Source of the DNA: Patescibacteria group bacterium
GTDB lineage: Bacteria > Patescibacteriota > Minisyncoccia > Phycocordibacterales > GWA1-40-21
Assembly (NCBI GenBank): GCA_003142075.1
Contig: PLOL01000012.1
Span: 1-37,474 of the forward strand
Length of the DNA stretch: 37,474 nt
Direction: 5' to 3'
Both the position numbers and the translations under genes were made by a program. Shown one piece after another: positions 21,235-30,017 of this stretch. Within the stretch, counting starts at the first letter, position 1; every line of letters starts with the position of its first letter. The notes below the pieces were generated by a model. The model was given only the letters and a program-made list of their open reading frames with translations. It had not been told where the DNA came from and ran no database searches.

Positions 21235-22404
21235 TTATGCTTTGCTTTTTTCTTCCACTTTCTGCCACTGCATCACTTTCCGTTTACCGACATCGTCAAA
21301 AAATTCCATGAGAGCGGCAACAGCCGGAGCTGACAATACGATTCCCAAAAACCCTGCAAGTTTTGCACCTATAATAAGAGCAAGAATGACTAATATCGGA
21401 GAAACTCCAACAACTTTTTTTACAACCAAAGGATAAATAAGATGGCTTTCAAATTGTTGGACGATTAAATAAAGACCGAGAACTAGAATCGCTGCTGTAA
21501 ATCCTCCGCCTACAAAAGCAATTATTACCGCCGGAACTGCAGCAATTATCGGACCAAATACCGGGATAATTTCCAACAAGCCGGCAAGGACTGCCAAAAG
21601 CAAAGCGTCTTTTACGCCAAGTATCATAAGACCCAAATACAAAAGAACCGCAATAATAATTCCAAGTAAAAATTGCCCTTGCATCCATTGGCCGATTTTT
21701 CTCTGAGATCTTTTCCATAAATCGACGACATATTTTTCATTTCTAAGCGGAGTAATCAATTTCAAAAAGTCGGCAACACCATCTTCCTGAACGAGAAAAT
21801 AAAAAGACAAAACCAAAATCAAAATAAATGAAAGCAGACCTCCGAAAATCGCACTGATTATTTTTATGAAATTTGTAGAGAAGTTTGAAGTAATGCTTTG
21901 GATGCCTTTAATGAGATCTTCCAACCCAAAAGTTCCCGCTGGAGCTGCCACGCTTGTTTGGCCTTGTGTAACAGTCTTCACTAATTGGCCGGTGCCATTT
22001 ATTCCGGCAGACAAAGTATTTACAACTTGCTGAGAAGTTGAAACGCTTTCTGTGCTGACATTTAAAGGATTCCAAAGAGATGTTGTTTCCAAATATTGTG
22101 GCAAATCATTCAAAAAAGATGATGCTTCATCGAGTACTGGCGGCACGAAGAAAAATATCAGCGCGATAAAGATACTGAATATTCCGACGTACGAAATAAT
22201 CGAAGCCGGAAGCCTGCTGACTTTATATTTTTTGAACCAAGTAATAAGAGGTTCCATTCCAGATGCAATTACAACTGAAACTAAAACAACAAGAACGACA
22301 TCCTTTATATAATAAAGAAACCAAACCAGCAAAACTAATCCTATACCCTTAAATATGGAGCTTGGAGTAATATTTATATTTATTGGCTTGTTTTCGATTT
22401 CCAT
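21235..22404 (-). CDS. AI-2E family transporter (permease)
   Basis: 389 residues with about eight transmembrane segments in the usual grouping: two at the N-terminus (15-48), one near 68-90, a Ser/Thr-rich extracytoplasmic loop (about 95-165), one near 185-208, and four in the C-terminal half. The family signature GLLEIIPVFGPIIAAVPAVIIAF lies at about 282-304, and the end reads GFLGIVLSAPAVAALMEFFDDVGKRKVM. Family members include the autoinducer-2 exporter TqsA and Na+/H+ antiporters; the substrate here is unknown. A promoter TTTAAA-16-TATCAT lies exactly 7 nt before the ATG, so the mRNA is likely leaderless. First gene of the unit ending with metG and tatD. Confidence 0.9.
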   Translation of the reverse strand: MEIENKPININITPSSIFKGIGLVLLVWFLYYIKDVVLVVLVSVVIASGMEPLITWFKKYKVSRLPASIISYVGIFSIFIALIFFFVPPVLDEASSFLNDLPQYLETTSLWNPLNVSTESVSTSQQVVNTLSAGINGTGQLVKTVTQGQTSVAAPAGTFGLEDLIKGIQSITSNFSTNFIKIISAIFGGLLSFILILVLSFYFLVQEDGVADFLKLITPLRNEKYVVDLWKRSQRKIGQWMQGQFLLGIIIAVLLYLGLMILGVKDALLLAVLAGLLEIIPVFGPIIAAVPAVIIAFVGGGFTAAILVLGLYLIVQQFESHLIYPLVVKKVVGVSPILVILALIIGAKLAGFLGIVLSAPAVAALMEFFDDVGKRKVMQWQKVEEKSKA

Positions 22405-22411
22405 AAAATAA

Positions 22412-22439
22412 ATGATAGCACTTAATATCGTTTTTTAAA
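22412..22439 (-). promoter_or_regulatory. Leaderless promoter of the AI-2E permease gene
   Basis: On the minus strand, TTTAAA (22434-22439), a 16-nt spacer, TATCAT (22412-22417), then 7 nt to the ATG. The rest of the 158-nt gap to the pilin operon is AT-rich with no firm promoter. Confidence 0.65.
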
Positions 22440-22562
22440 AGCAAACTGAAAAAATATTTTTATGCAAGCTTCCACATTTTTCCATCTATAGAAGTATGAA
22501 ACTAAACATGATAAAATCTATGCTGTAAGCCCATGCAGTATGGAAACTCGGCAAGAAAAAGC

Positions 22563-24365
22563 ATGATTAAAAATAAAAAAAATAACCGCGGATTTTCACT
22601 TGTTGAAAACTTGATTGCTCTTGGAATTTTTGCGGTGCTGGCGGTTGCAATATATCAGACTTCCACCCTGCTAGTTAAAACTGTCGGCGCATATCGCCAA
22701 AATGTCAGCATCTCCAGCCTCGCCGATGAATATATGGAAATAGTCCACAACTTGCCATATTCGAGCGTTGGAACTTTAAGCGGAAATCCGCATGGAAATC
22801 TTCCAGACTTGCCGAATGCGTATAATGTAAATGTAGACAGCATAAAATACCAAATTTATTATGTGGTCAATTATATTGATGATCCAGCAGACGGAACTGC
22901 TTTGGCCGGAACAGATTTTGCTCCAGATGATTATAAGCAAGTCAAACTTTATATAAAAAATTCAAGTTCAGGACAAATATACAATTTTGTCACGAACATT
23001 GTGCCAAAGGGACTGGAAGGTTTAGAAAACGGCGGAGCACTCTCAATCGAGGTTTTTAATGCCGTCGGACAGCCTGTGCCGAATGCCACAATAAATAATA
23101 CAAACACAAGCATAACGCCGAATATAAATCTTACCAGAACAACAGACGCAAATGGAAATTGGATTGAGGTCGGATTGCCTGACAGCGTAAGCAGCTATCA
23201 TATTACAGCGACAAAAGTCGGATACTCAAGCGACCAGACTTATCCAAGCACGCAAAGCAATCCCGATCCAATAAAATCCGATGCAACTATCGCCAACGGA
23301 CAAGTCACGCAGATCAGCTTTTCAATTGATAAATTAAGTTCGCTTTCTTTCACTACACTGGATCAAAATTGCCAGATTCTTTCCAGTATTGGAATGAATA
23401 TTAAAGGTGCAAAACTTATCGGCAGTCCCAATGTGCTAAAATTTAACAATAATTATTCCTCTGATGCCTCTGGTGCGATTTCACTTGGAACAATTGAATG
23501 GGACAATTACACTCCAACTCTGACCGGGGCAAATTATATGATTTACGGTTCATCGCCGATACAGCAAGTCAGCATTCTACCGAATACAAACCAAAACTTT
23601 ACTTTACTTCTCGGACCAAAAACTACAAACAGCTTGCTCGTCATAGTCAAAGATGCGACAAGTTTGAATCCGATTGAAAATGCCAACGTTGAATTGCAAA
23701 ATACTTTCTTGGACACGGATGAAAGCGAAATTACCGGAGGCAGCGTCTGGAGTTCTTCCGATTGGACTGGTGGCAGTGGCCAGATGGATTGGACGGATGA
23801 AACAAAATATTCTGACAGTTCAGGTTTAAGCGCAGATGTTTTGCCGACAGCTTTGCGATTGCTGAGCTATGACGGCGGAGCCACATACACTATGAGCGGA
23901 AGCTTAACTTCTTCAACTTTTGATACTGGAACCGCTTCGACAACTTATACAACGCTAAATTGGCAGCCGACTTCCAATGATCCTGCTACATTAATCGAGT
24001 TTCAAATAGCTGTAAGCAATACCGATAATGCAAGCACGACTTGGAATTTTATCGGACCGGATGGAACAAGCGGAAGCTTTTATACGACTTCTGGAACAAC
24101 AATAAATGCACCAGGCGCAAGATATGTCCGCTACAAAGTTTTTTTGAGCACCAATGATAATTCAAAAACTCCCGTGCTGACAAGCGTAAATGTAAATTAT
24201 GTTTCCGGATGTTATACGCCAGGACAGGTTTTCTTTCCAAGTCTGTCATCATCAAGCAACACTCCATATCAGATAACCGCAAGTGCATCAGGCTACACTA
24301 CTCAAACAATCAGTCCGCTGGTTATCGACGGATATCAAACTTTGGAAATTCTAATGAGCCAATAA
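22563..24365 (+). CDS. Prepilin-like protein with a large multi-domain ectodomain
   Basis: The start is set at the ATG at 22563 (MIKNKKNNRGFSLVENLIALGIF), giving 600 residues; an ORF start 10 codons earlier adds an atypical N-terminus. The class III signal NNRG|FSLVE has Gly at -1 and Glu at +5, then a hydrophobic helix to about residue 35. A pilin-like region (about 40-150) is followed by two carboxypeptidase-regulatory-like (Ig-type) repeats (for example ALSIEVFNAVGQPVPNATI; SLLVIVKDATSLNPIENANVEL), a jelly-roll or discoidin-like domain (WQPTSNDPATLIEFQIAVS to VRYKVFLSTNDN) and a terminal Ig-like tail. It is much larger than standard minor pilins and probably a tip or adhesive pilin. It heads a four-gene plus-strand operon. 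Confidence 0.85.
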   Translation: MIKNKKNNRGFSLVENLIALGIFAVLAVAIYQTSTLLVKTVGAYRQNVSISSLADEYMEIVHNLPYSSVGTLSGNPHGNLPDLPNAYNVNVDSIKYQIYYVVNYIDDPADGTALAGTDFAPDDYKQVKLYIKNSSSGQIYNFVTNIVPKGLEGLENGGALSIEVFNAVGQPVPNATINNTNTSITPNINLTRTTDANGNWIEVGLPDSVSSYHITATKVGYSSDQTYPSTQSNPDPIKSDATIANGQVTQISFSIDKLSSLSFTTLDQNCQILSSIGMNIKGAKLIGSPNVLKFNNNYSSDASGAISLGTIEWDNYTPTLTGANYMIYGSSPIQQVSILPNTNQNFTLLLGPKTTNSLLVIVKDATSLNPIENANVELQNTFLDTDESEITGGSVWSSSDWTGGSGQMDWTDETKYSDSSGLSADVLPTALRLLSYDGGATYTMSGSLTSSTFDTGTASTTYTTLNWQPTSNDPATLIEFQIAVSNTDNASTTWNFIGPDGTSGSFYTTSGTTINAPGARYVRYKVFLSTNDNSKTPVLTSVNVNYVSGCYTPGQVFFPSLSSSSNTPYQITASASGYTTQTISPLVIDGYQTLEILMSQ

Positions 24366-24373
24366 AAAATTAA

Positions 24374-24997
24374 ATGATTGAAAAAAATAAAAAAGAATCA
24401 GGATTCACTTTGATAGAAACTATGGTAGCCATATTAATTTTTACCATTTTGGCACTCGGCGTAAGCACTTTATTCACAAATATATTTATAAATTCAAAAG
24501 GGCGATTTGCAGCAATCAGCGATATAGATCAGGCTCAGATGGTGGCAACGAATTTTACAAATGAAATCCGAATCGCATCAACCGGAAATACCGGCGACTA
24601 TCCGATCAACCAAGCCAGCGACACGCAAATAATTTTTTACTCAAACTACAAGCAAAATCTGGGGATCGTGGCGCGCATACGATATTATTTGTCAGGAAAA
24701 ACATTATACAAAGGAATTGTGATTCCTTCAGGAAGTCCGCTGTCTTACAATTTATCGCAAGAAAAAATCCAGGATGTTCAAAATGATGTTTCAAATAACG
24801 GCAAACCTATATTTTATTATTATGATGGCAACTATAACGGCAGTTCGACTCCCCTTGTCCAGCCGATCAATGTCAACCAGGTAAAATATGTGATAATGAA
24901 TATGAATATTTTGAAACAGGCAAATACATCAACAACAACATTCAACATTTCCGCCGGCGCTTCGATAAGAAATCTAAAAACCAATCTGGGAAATTAA
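24374..24997 (+). CDS. Prepilin N-terminal methylation domain protein (GspJ/PilW-like minor pilin)
   Basis: 207 residues. A short basic leader EKNKKESG precedes the processing site G|FTLIETMVAILIFTILAL, with Glu at +5 and a hydrophobic helix to about residue 35. The ectodomain is beta-rich with a strand pattern typical of PulJ/PilW (TQIIFYSNYKQNLGIVARIRYYLSGKTLYKGIVIPSG, given here as residues about 80-116) and no conserved Cys pair. It is probably assembled into the pilus after cleavage by a PilD-type peptidase (not in the window). It starts 8 nt after the large pilin gene and ends 4 nt before the PilX-like gene. Confidence 0.85.
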   Translation: MIEKNKKESGFTLIETMVAILIFTILALGVSTLFTNIFINSKGRFAAISDIDQAQMVATNFTNEIRIASTGNTGDYPINQASDTQIIFYSNYKQNLGIVARIRYYLSGKTLYKGIVIPSGSPLSYNLSQEKIQDVQNDVSNNGKPIFYYYDGNYNGSSTPLVQPINVNQVKYVIMNMNILKQANTSTTTFNISAGASIRNLKTNLGN

Positions 24998-25001
24998 ATT
25001 T

Positions 25002-26402
25002 ATGGAAAAAAAAATCAATCAAAAAAAAGGTTATGCACTGGTATATCTGCTCATCATTATTTTTATTTTTTCCACAATGCTCATGCCTCTCATAAATTTG
25101 GTAGTAACAGAAATGAAAGTGGCAAATTCTACGATTGACAATGAAGAGGCTCTGCAGATTGCCGATGCTGGAGCAAATTATTATCAGTGGCATCTGGCGC
25201 ATTTTCCATCCGATTACAAAGACGGAGCAAGCACCACTGGACCTTACGTGCATAATTATGTAGATTTTGATACGCAAAAAACTATCGGACAATTCAGCTT
25301 GGTAATAACTCCGCCAACAACCGGCTCAACAATCGTCACCATAAAATCCACGGGCTCGACAATTGATAATCCAAAGATAAAAAGAACCGTCACTGTAAAA
25401 TATGGAATACCGTCTTTAGCTCAATATGCAATATTAAATAATGGCCCGGTTTGGATTTATTATTCTCCATCGGTATTCAGCGGACAAGTCGAATCGAACA
25501 ATGGCGTTCGCTTTGACGTGACGGGAAACGCTCCGATTTCTTCCGCGGAAGCAACTTATACCTGCCCGTCTTGGCAAGACTGTCCGCAAGGAAAAATGCC
25601 CGGAGTCTGGGGTTCGGGCAATTCATCTTTCTGGCAATATCCTATGCCGGCAATTGATTTTTCTGCCTTCACTTCCAATATAGCAAGCATAAAAAATTTG
25701 GCACAAAGCGGAGGAATTTATTTGCCTCCATCAAACAATAAAGGTTATTCGCTAGTTTTCAACAGCGACGGAACAGTAAGCGTCTATAAAGTTACAAGTT
25801 TAAAATCCAATCCGTCCGGCAACACTTATGATGTGAATATGACTTGGATAACTGAAGATGAATGTACGGATTATAATACTAGGACTCTGCAATATAAAGT
25901 TTCCATACCGTCAAATGGAATTATTTATGTTGAAGATAATGTTTGGGTTGAAGGCACAGTAAGCGGAAGAGTCACTGTGGCCGCTGCGACGCTTCCATAT
26001 AATTCTTTATTGGCTCCTACGATTTTTATTCCAAACAATATAGTTTACAAGGCAAAAGACGGTTCGGATGTATTGGGACTCATCGGGCAGAAAGATATTA
26101 TTCCAACTTATTATGCGCCGAACAATCTGGAAATTGATGCCGCAATCATTTCACAAAATAGTAGCATCCAGTTTTTCGATTATGATGGAGACATAAAAAA
26201 TAATATTACAATCTATGGCGCGATTATAGAATTCGGCTGGTGGTTTGACAACTTCGTGTGGACGAACGGCATCAGCACAGATGTCGAATCTGGTTATGCA
26301 AATTCATATTACAACTATGACAGCAATCTTTTATACGGTCCTCCGCCAAGTTTCCCTTTTTCCTCCTCAGGCTATCAGCAGATAAACTGGACCAGCAATT
26401 AA
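25002..26402 (+). CDS. PilX-like pilus assembly protein with a large ectodomain
   Basis: 466 residues. The N-terminus MEKKINQKKGYALVYLLIIIFIFS has a prepilin-like Gly-Tyr junction followed by a hydrophobic helix, and the segment TIDNEEALQIADAGANYYQWHL matches the PilX/PilN-type helix (EALQIADAG) of minor pilins. A beta-rich ectodomain of about 350 residues follows, including a Trp/Cys-rich patch (YTCPSWQDCPQGKMPGVWG near 187-205) and a region like the DUF7305/polymer-forming shells of PilX-like proteins in Patescibacteria. The +5 Glu is absent (GYALVY), as is common for PilX. It is in the pilin operon between the GspJ-like gene and a small membrane protein. Confidence 0.78.
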   Translation: MEKKINQKKGYALVYLLIIIFIFSTMLMPLINLVVTEMKVANSTIDNEEALQIADAGANYYQWHLAHFPSDYKDGASTTGPYVHNYVDFDTQKTIGQFSLVITPPTTGSTIVTIKSTGSTIDNPKIKRTVTVKYGIPSLAQYAILNNGPVWIYYSPSVFSGQVESNNGVRFDVTGNAPISSAEATYTCPSWQDCPQGKMPGVWGSGNSSFWQYPMPAIDFSAFTSNIASIKNLAQSGGIYLPPSNNKGYSLVFNSDGTVSVYKVTSLKSNPSGNTYDVNMTWITEDECTDYNTRTLQYKVSIPSNGIIYVEDNVWVEGTVSGRVTVAAATLPYNSLLAPTIFIPNNIVYKAKDGSDVLGLIGQKDIIPTYYAPNNLEIDAAIISQNSSIQFFDYDGDIKNNITIYGAIIEFGWWFDNFVWTNGISTDVESGYANSYYNYDSNLLYGPPPSFPFSSSGYQQINWTSN

Positions 26403-26408
26403 AAAATC

Positions 26409-26786
26409 ATGACTAAAAAATTAATAATATTATTAATAATATTTTTAATCGGCTTTTCATTTACAGCTGATTGTTCGGCAATCATATTGGAAAATCTTCC
26501 GACAACGAGCGATTCTCCCCGACCGGTTCCACCAGAAATAATATCCAGTATGTCCCACAACTTCGATATCAATGTTTATAAAGCGATTCATTATGCTTCA
26601 AGCACCAGTGATGTCGTTTCGGCAAATGAAATTTCAGCTTCCGGCTCGAACGAAAATGCCAGCCAGAATAATCCTGGTGCAGAAACAACATCGTCCAATA
26701 ATAATTTTTGGTACTGGCTTGCTATTTACGCGCTTATAATAATTTTTGTATTATCTCTATTTTTTAAAAGAAAAAAATCTGAGTAA
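26409..26786 (+). CDS. Small secreted membrane protein with a C-terminal anchor
   Basis: 125 residues. The signal peptide MTKKLIILLIIFLIGFSFTADCSA is followed by a low-complexity Ser/Asn/Glu-rich extracytoplasmic stretch, then a C-terminal membrane helix (about 98-118, FWYWLAIYALIIIFVLSLFF) and a basic tail KRKKSE. This is the layout of a cell-surface protein kept by its C-terminus; the basic tail resembles sortase/archaeosortase-type anchors, but no LPXTG-like or PEP-like motif is seen. Last gene of the pilin operon (6 nt after the PilX-like stop) and converging with pilC, with only 16 nt between. It has no identified family; it may be a pilus-associated membrane subunit. Confidence 0.6.
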   Translation: MTKKLIILLIIFLIGFSFTADCSAIILENLPTTSDSPRPVPPEIISSMSHNFDINVYKAIHYASSTSDVVSANEISASGSNENASQNNPGAETTSSNNNFWYWLAIYALIIIFVLSLFFKRKKSE

Positions 26787-26802
26787 AACTCTTCATCAAA
26801 TT

Positions 26803-28011
26803 TTAGCTTATCGAACTCGTCAAAGAATAAATAGGTTTTATTACGGCTAACGCAAAAAATCCTACGGCAGTTCCTATGACTACCATAAGCACGGGCTCGA
26901 TTATATCCGACATGTTTTTTGTTTTTTGATCCACGGAATCTTCATAAAATGTCGCCACTTCCAAAAGCATGGCTGGAAGTCTTCCTGTTTCTTCTCCGAC
27001 GACCATCATTTCTCCGACAAATGGAGGGCATAATTTTGTGTTTTCTAAAAATACGCTTGAAATCGTTCCGCCTTTTTCAACTTTGCTTTTTGCCGTAGCT
27101 AAAATAGCCTTAAAATAATCATTTTGTATGACATCTCTTGTTATGGAAATCGATTCTTCATAAGCGACTCCGGAAGATAGCAGTGATGATAGCGTTCTCG
27201 TAATTCTCGCAGAATTTGTCTCTTTAATCAGTTCTCCGACTACTGGAATTTTTAAAACTATGAAATCAAAAACATGCTTTCCTAGCTTTGAACGAAGAGC
27301 AAAATATACGCCCAAATAAATAAGAAAGGCTCCGAGCAAAGTCAGCGGAATATTATTTTTCAAGAAGTCGCTCGTGCCGATCAGAACTTTGGTCATAAAG
27401 GGAAGCGGAACGTTCAGATTTGCAAGAGTGGAAGTGATTTGCGGAACGACAAATATCATCATGAGCACGCCGATAACTAGCATCACGGATAATATTACTC
27501 CAGGATATATCATTGCTCCTTTGACCTTTTCTTTTATCTTGTAGCTTCCTTCCATCTGGTTTGCGATAATTTTCAAAGATTCAGATAATTTTCCTGACTC
27601 CTCTCCAGCTTTTACCATTGAAACGAATAATTTCTCGAATACATCTGGATATTCTGCACAAGCTTCGCTCAGCGGTTTTCCTTTTCTTATTTCCAAACCT
27701 AAATCTCCGATGATTCCCCTCAGTTTTTTATTCGTCACCTGATTTTCAAGAATATTCAAACCTTTAGCGAGAGGAAGCCCTGCGTTTATCATTCCGCCCA
27801 AGTTTCTCGCAAAAATTATTTTCTGCAGTTCGGGAACAGAATTAAAAAAAGGAAGATTTATATCCCATTTCGATTTAGAAATTTCAGAAGCGGATATCAG
27901 AGTGTCGCCCTGCTCTTTCAATTCTTCATACAAAGCAAATTTATCGGTAGATTCTTTCGTACCTTCATACTTCTCGCCGTCTTTTTTAATAGCTTTGATT
28001 TTAAATTTCAT
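26803..28011 (-). CDS. pilC: Type IV pilus inner-membrane platform protein PilC (T2SS F family)
   Basis: 402 residues. Two T2SSF domains (about 65-190 and 268-390), each ending in membrane helices (about 166-192, 218-240 and 372-395), form the polytopic platform on which PilB acts. Conserved segments include FARNLGGMINAGLPLAKGLNILE, VKAGEESGKLSESLKIIANQME and the C-terminal GEETGRLPAMLLEVATFYEDSVDQ. A short N-terminal domain (1-60) begins MKFKIKAIKKDGEKYEG, as usual. It starts 143 nt after the pilB stop, behind a long stem that brings CGGGT within 2 nt of the ATG. No terminator separates it from the converging gene downstream. Confidence 0.92.
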   Translation of the reverse strand: MKFKIKAIKKDGEKYEGTKESTDKFALYEELKEQGDTLISASEISKSKWDINLPFFNSVPELQKIIFARNLGGMINAGLPLAKGLNILENQVTNKKLRGIIGDLGLEIRKGKPLSEACAEYPDVFEKLFVSMVKAGEESGKLSESLKIIANQMEGSYKIKEKVKGAMIYPGVILSVMLVIGVLMMIFVVPQITSTLANLNVPLPFMTKVLIGTSDFLKNNIPLTLLGAFLIYLGVYFALRSKLGKHVFDFIVLKIPVVGELIKETNSARITRTLSSLLSSGVAYEESISITRDVIQNDYFKAILATAKSKVEKGGTISSVFLENTKLCPPFVGEMMVVGEETGRLPAMLLEVATFYEDSVDQKTKNMSDIIEPVLMVVIGTAVGFFALAVIKPIYSLTSSIS

Positions 28012-28013
28012 TT

Positions 28014-28151
28014 ACCCGAGAAAATTTTTGCCAATAAAATTGTTTCGACTTTAATTTATAATACAAGTTAATTATAACACGGCTTATTATCTAACAACTA
28101 GACATTCTTTGCTACAATTTTGAAGAAACGTTGGCAAAAACTTTAACGGGT
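28014..28151 (-). promoter_or_regulatory. Long inverted-repeat leader of pilC (CCCG...CGGG type)
   Basis: Bases 28151-28131 (minus: ACCCG-UU-AAAG-UUUUUGCCAA) pair with 28034-28014 (UUGGCAAAAA-UUUU-CU-CGGGU) at 19 of 21 positions, leaving a 2x2 internal loop. A further GUUUC/GAAAC pairing lies inside. The 3' arm ends 2 nt before the ATG. Compared with the other three leaders, the outermost pair is A-U instead of U-A (compensatory). Confidence 0.65.
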
Positions 28152-28154
28152 GAA

Positions 28155-29921
28155 TTATTCTGTCACGACTCTCAAAACTTCCTCAATTGTCGTCATTCCT
28201 GTCACACATTTGAATATTCCATCTTCAAGCATTGTAAGCATTCCCTCTTTTTTTGCTTGATTTTCTATTTCCTGCGAGGTTGAGCCTTTCATAACGAGAT
28301 CTCTTATCGCCGGAGTCATTTTTAATGTTTCATGAATTCCGACTCTTCCGGCATATCCGTCTGGCGCATCAATAGATGCTTTGGCTTTATAAAAATAAAT
28401 ATTTTCCCAGTCGTCAGTCTTCGAAATCAGATTTTCATTCCTTAACGTTTCCAAAACTCTATTCAAATCGACAATTTTTGCGAGCGATGTCAGCTCCGCT
28501 TTGGTCAAAAGATATTTTTCTTTTTCTTTAGTCAATTGTCTGATAAGTCTCTGTGCTAAAACAATATTTATTGTCGAAACGAGAAGAAACGGCTCAATTT
28601 TCATATCCATAAGTCTTGGAATCGCTCCGGCCGCAGAATTCGTGTGCAAAGTCGAGAGCACCATGTGTCCAGTCAAAGCTGCATTCACGGCAAGAGAAGC
28701 GGTTTCATCATCTCTGATTTCTCCAACCATGATAATATCCGGATCTTGTCTGACGAGTGAACGAAGTCCGTTTGCAAAACTGAATCCTATTTCCGGTTTT
28801 ACCTGTGTCTGATTTATTCTCGCAACTTGATATTCAATCGGGTCTTCAATGGTTGCAATGTTTACATCGGGAGTATTCAATACTTCCAAAACTGTGTAGA
28901 GAGTTGTCGTCTTTCCGCTTCCGGTAGGTCCGGTTGTCAAAATCATTCCATTCGCTTCCTTCATTGCGTCATGAATTCTTTCCAAATTGATTCCATGAAA
29001 ACCCATGGATTCCAAAGTGTACGCTCCGACATTTTCTCGTAAAAGACGCATGACAGTTTTTTCTCCGAAATATGTCGGGATAATAGAAACTCTGAAAGAA
29101 ACTTTTTCTCCATTGATATCGATTTTAAACCTTCCATCCTGAGGCAATCTTTTTTCATCAAGCTTTAGGCTTGAAAGAACTTTTATCCTGGCGGTTATGC
29201 TTTCCCCGGCATTTTTTGGAAGAATCATTGCATCATGCAAAAGCCCGTCGATTCTGTATCTGACAAGAATATCATTTTCCAGACACTCAATATGTATGTC
29301 CGAAGCATTCTGCAAAGCTGCGTGTTTCAAAAGAGTTTCTACGATGCGGATGACCGGAAGATCTTCCGCCATATTTTTCAAAGTTTCTTCGAGAGGTTCG
29401 CCTTTATTTCCAATTTCAAGATTTCCCGAGTCTTTCAGAGCTTGAACATCTTTCTGTATCAATTCCCCGAACTCAGCTTTCAAACTTTTTTGATATTGGA
29501 GAAGCGCGCTTTTTATCGAAGCTGTGTCTGTCAGTCTTGGCAAAATTTTCAAGCCGACTTTCTTTTTTATAAATTCTATTTCCGGCAGATCATTTATATC
29601 AAGCATCGCAACTTCGAGAGAATCTGGATTTTTCTTGAAAGCTACTATATTATTTTTTCTGGCAAGTGGTTCGGGAATTATTGAAAGCACAGAAAAATCT
29701 ATCTTTTGATTTTTCAAGTCGACAAAAGGAATTCCGGAAACATAAGCTTGCGCTTTGCGAAGATCATCATCGGAAATTTTCCCCTGACTGACTAAAACTT
29801 TCTCGGGAGTATCTTTCAGCTTCCCATTTTTTATAAGACTTTCAATATCATCATACTCAGTCTTTGTAACAAGACCTGTATCTATCAAAAAATCTTTAAG
29901 TTGTTTGCTTTCTAGTGCCAT
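28155..29921 (-). CDS. pilB: Type IV pilus assembly ATPase PilB (GspE/PulE family)
   Basis: 588 residues. The N-terminal MshEN domain (about 1-145, LKDFLIDTGLVTKTEYDDIESL) is followed by a linker and the ATPase core. Walker A is GPTGSGKTTTLYTV near 325, the Asp box is NIATIEDPIEYQ, Walker B is DPDIIMVGEIRDDETA near 390 and the His box is GHMVLSTLHTNSA. The tetracysteine zinc motif found in many PilB/GspE proteins is absent: the insertion near residues 470-520 has no Cys. It powers pilus extension through pilC. The gene has a TATAAT about 19 nt before the ATG and no SD. PilT is not present in the window, so retraction cannot be judged. Confidence 0.93.
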   Translation of the reverse strand: MALESKQLKDFLIDTGLVTKTEYDDIESLIKNGKLKDTPEKVLVSQGKISDDDLRKAQAYVSGIPFVDLKNQKIDFSVLSIIPEPLARKNNIVAFKKNPDSLEVAMLDINDLPEIEFIKKKVGLKILPRLTDTASIKSALLQYQKSLKAEFGELIQKDVQALKDSGNLEIGNKGEPLEETLKNMAEDLPVIRIVETLLKHAALQNASDIHIECLENDILVRYRIDGLLHDAMILPKNAGESITARIKVLSSLKLDEKRLPQDGRFKIDINGEKVSFRVSIIPTYFGEKTVMRLLRENVGAYTLESMGFHGINLERIHDAMKEANGMILTTGPTGSGKTTTLYTVLEVLNTPDVNIATIEDPIEYQVARINQTQVKPEIGFSFANGLRSLVRQDPDIIMVGEIRDDETASLAVNAALTGHMVLSTLHTNSAAGAIPRLMDMKIEPFLLVSTINIVLAQRLIRQLTKEKEKYLLTKAELTSLAKIVDLNRVLETLRNENLISKTDDWENIYFYKAKASIDAPDGYAGRVGIHETLKMTPAIRDLVMKGSTSQEIENQAKKEGMLTMLEDGIFKCVTGMTTIEEVLRVVTE

Positions 29922-30017
29922 TTTTTTACGATTCCTGATAATTATATCAGAAAATACTTAAGTTCAACAGCAACTGAAAGCTTCACACATAAAAAATTAT
30001 CTCGGCACTGTTTGGCA

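Noticed and set aside
4894-28151. CCCG...CGGG leaders as MITEs with terminal inverted repeats
   Set aside because: Members of one MITE family would share arm sequences; here the arms differ between loci and only complementarity and the CCC/GGG ends are kept. Not fully excluded for pilC alone.
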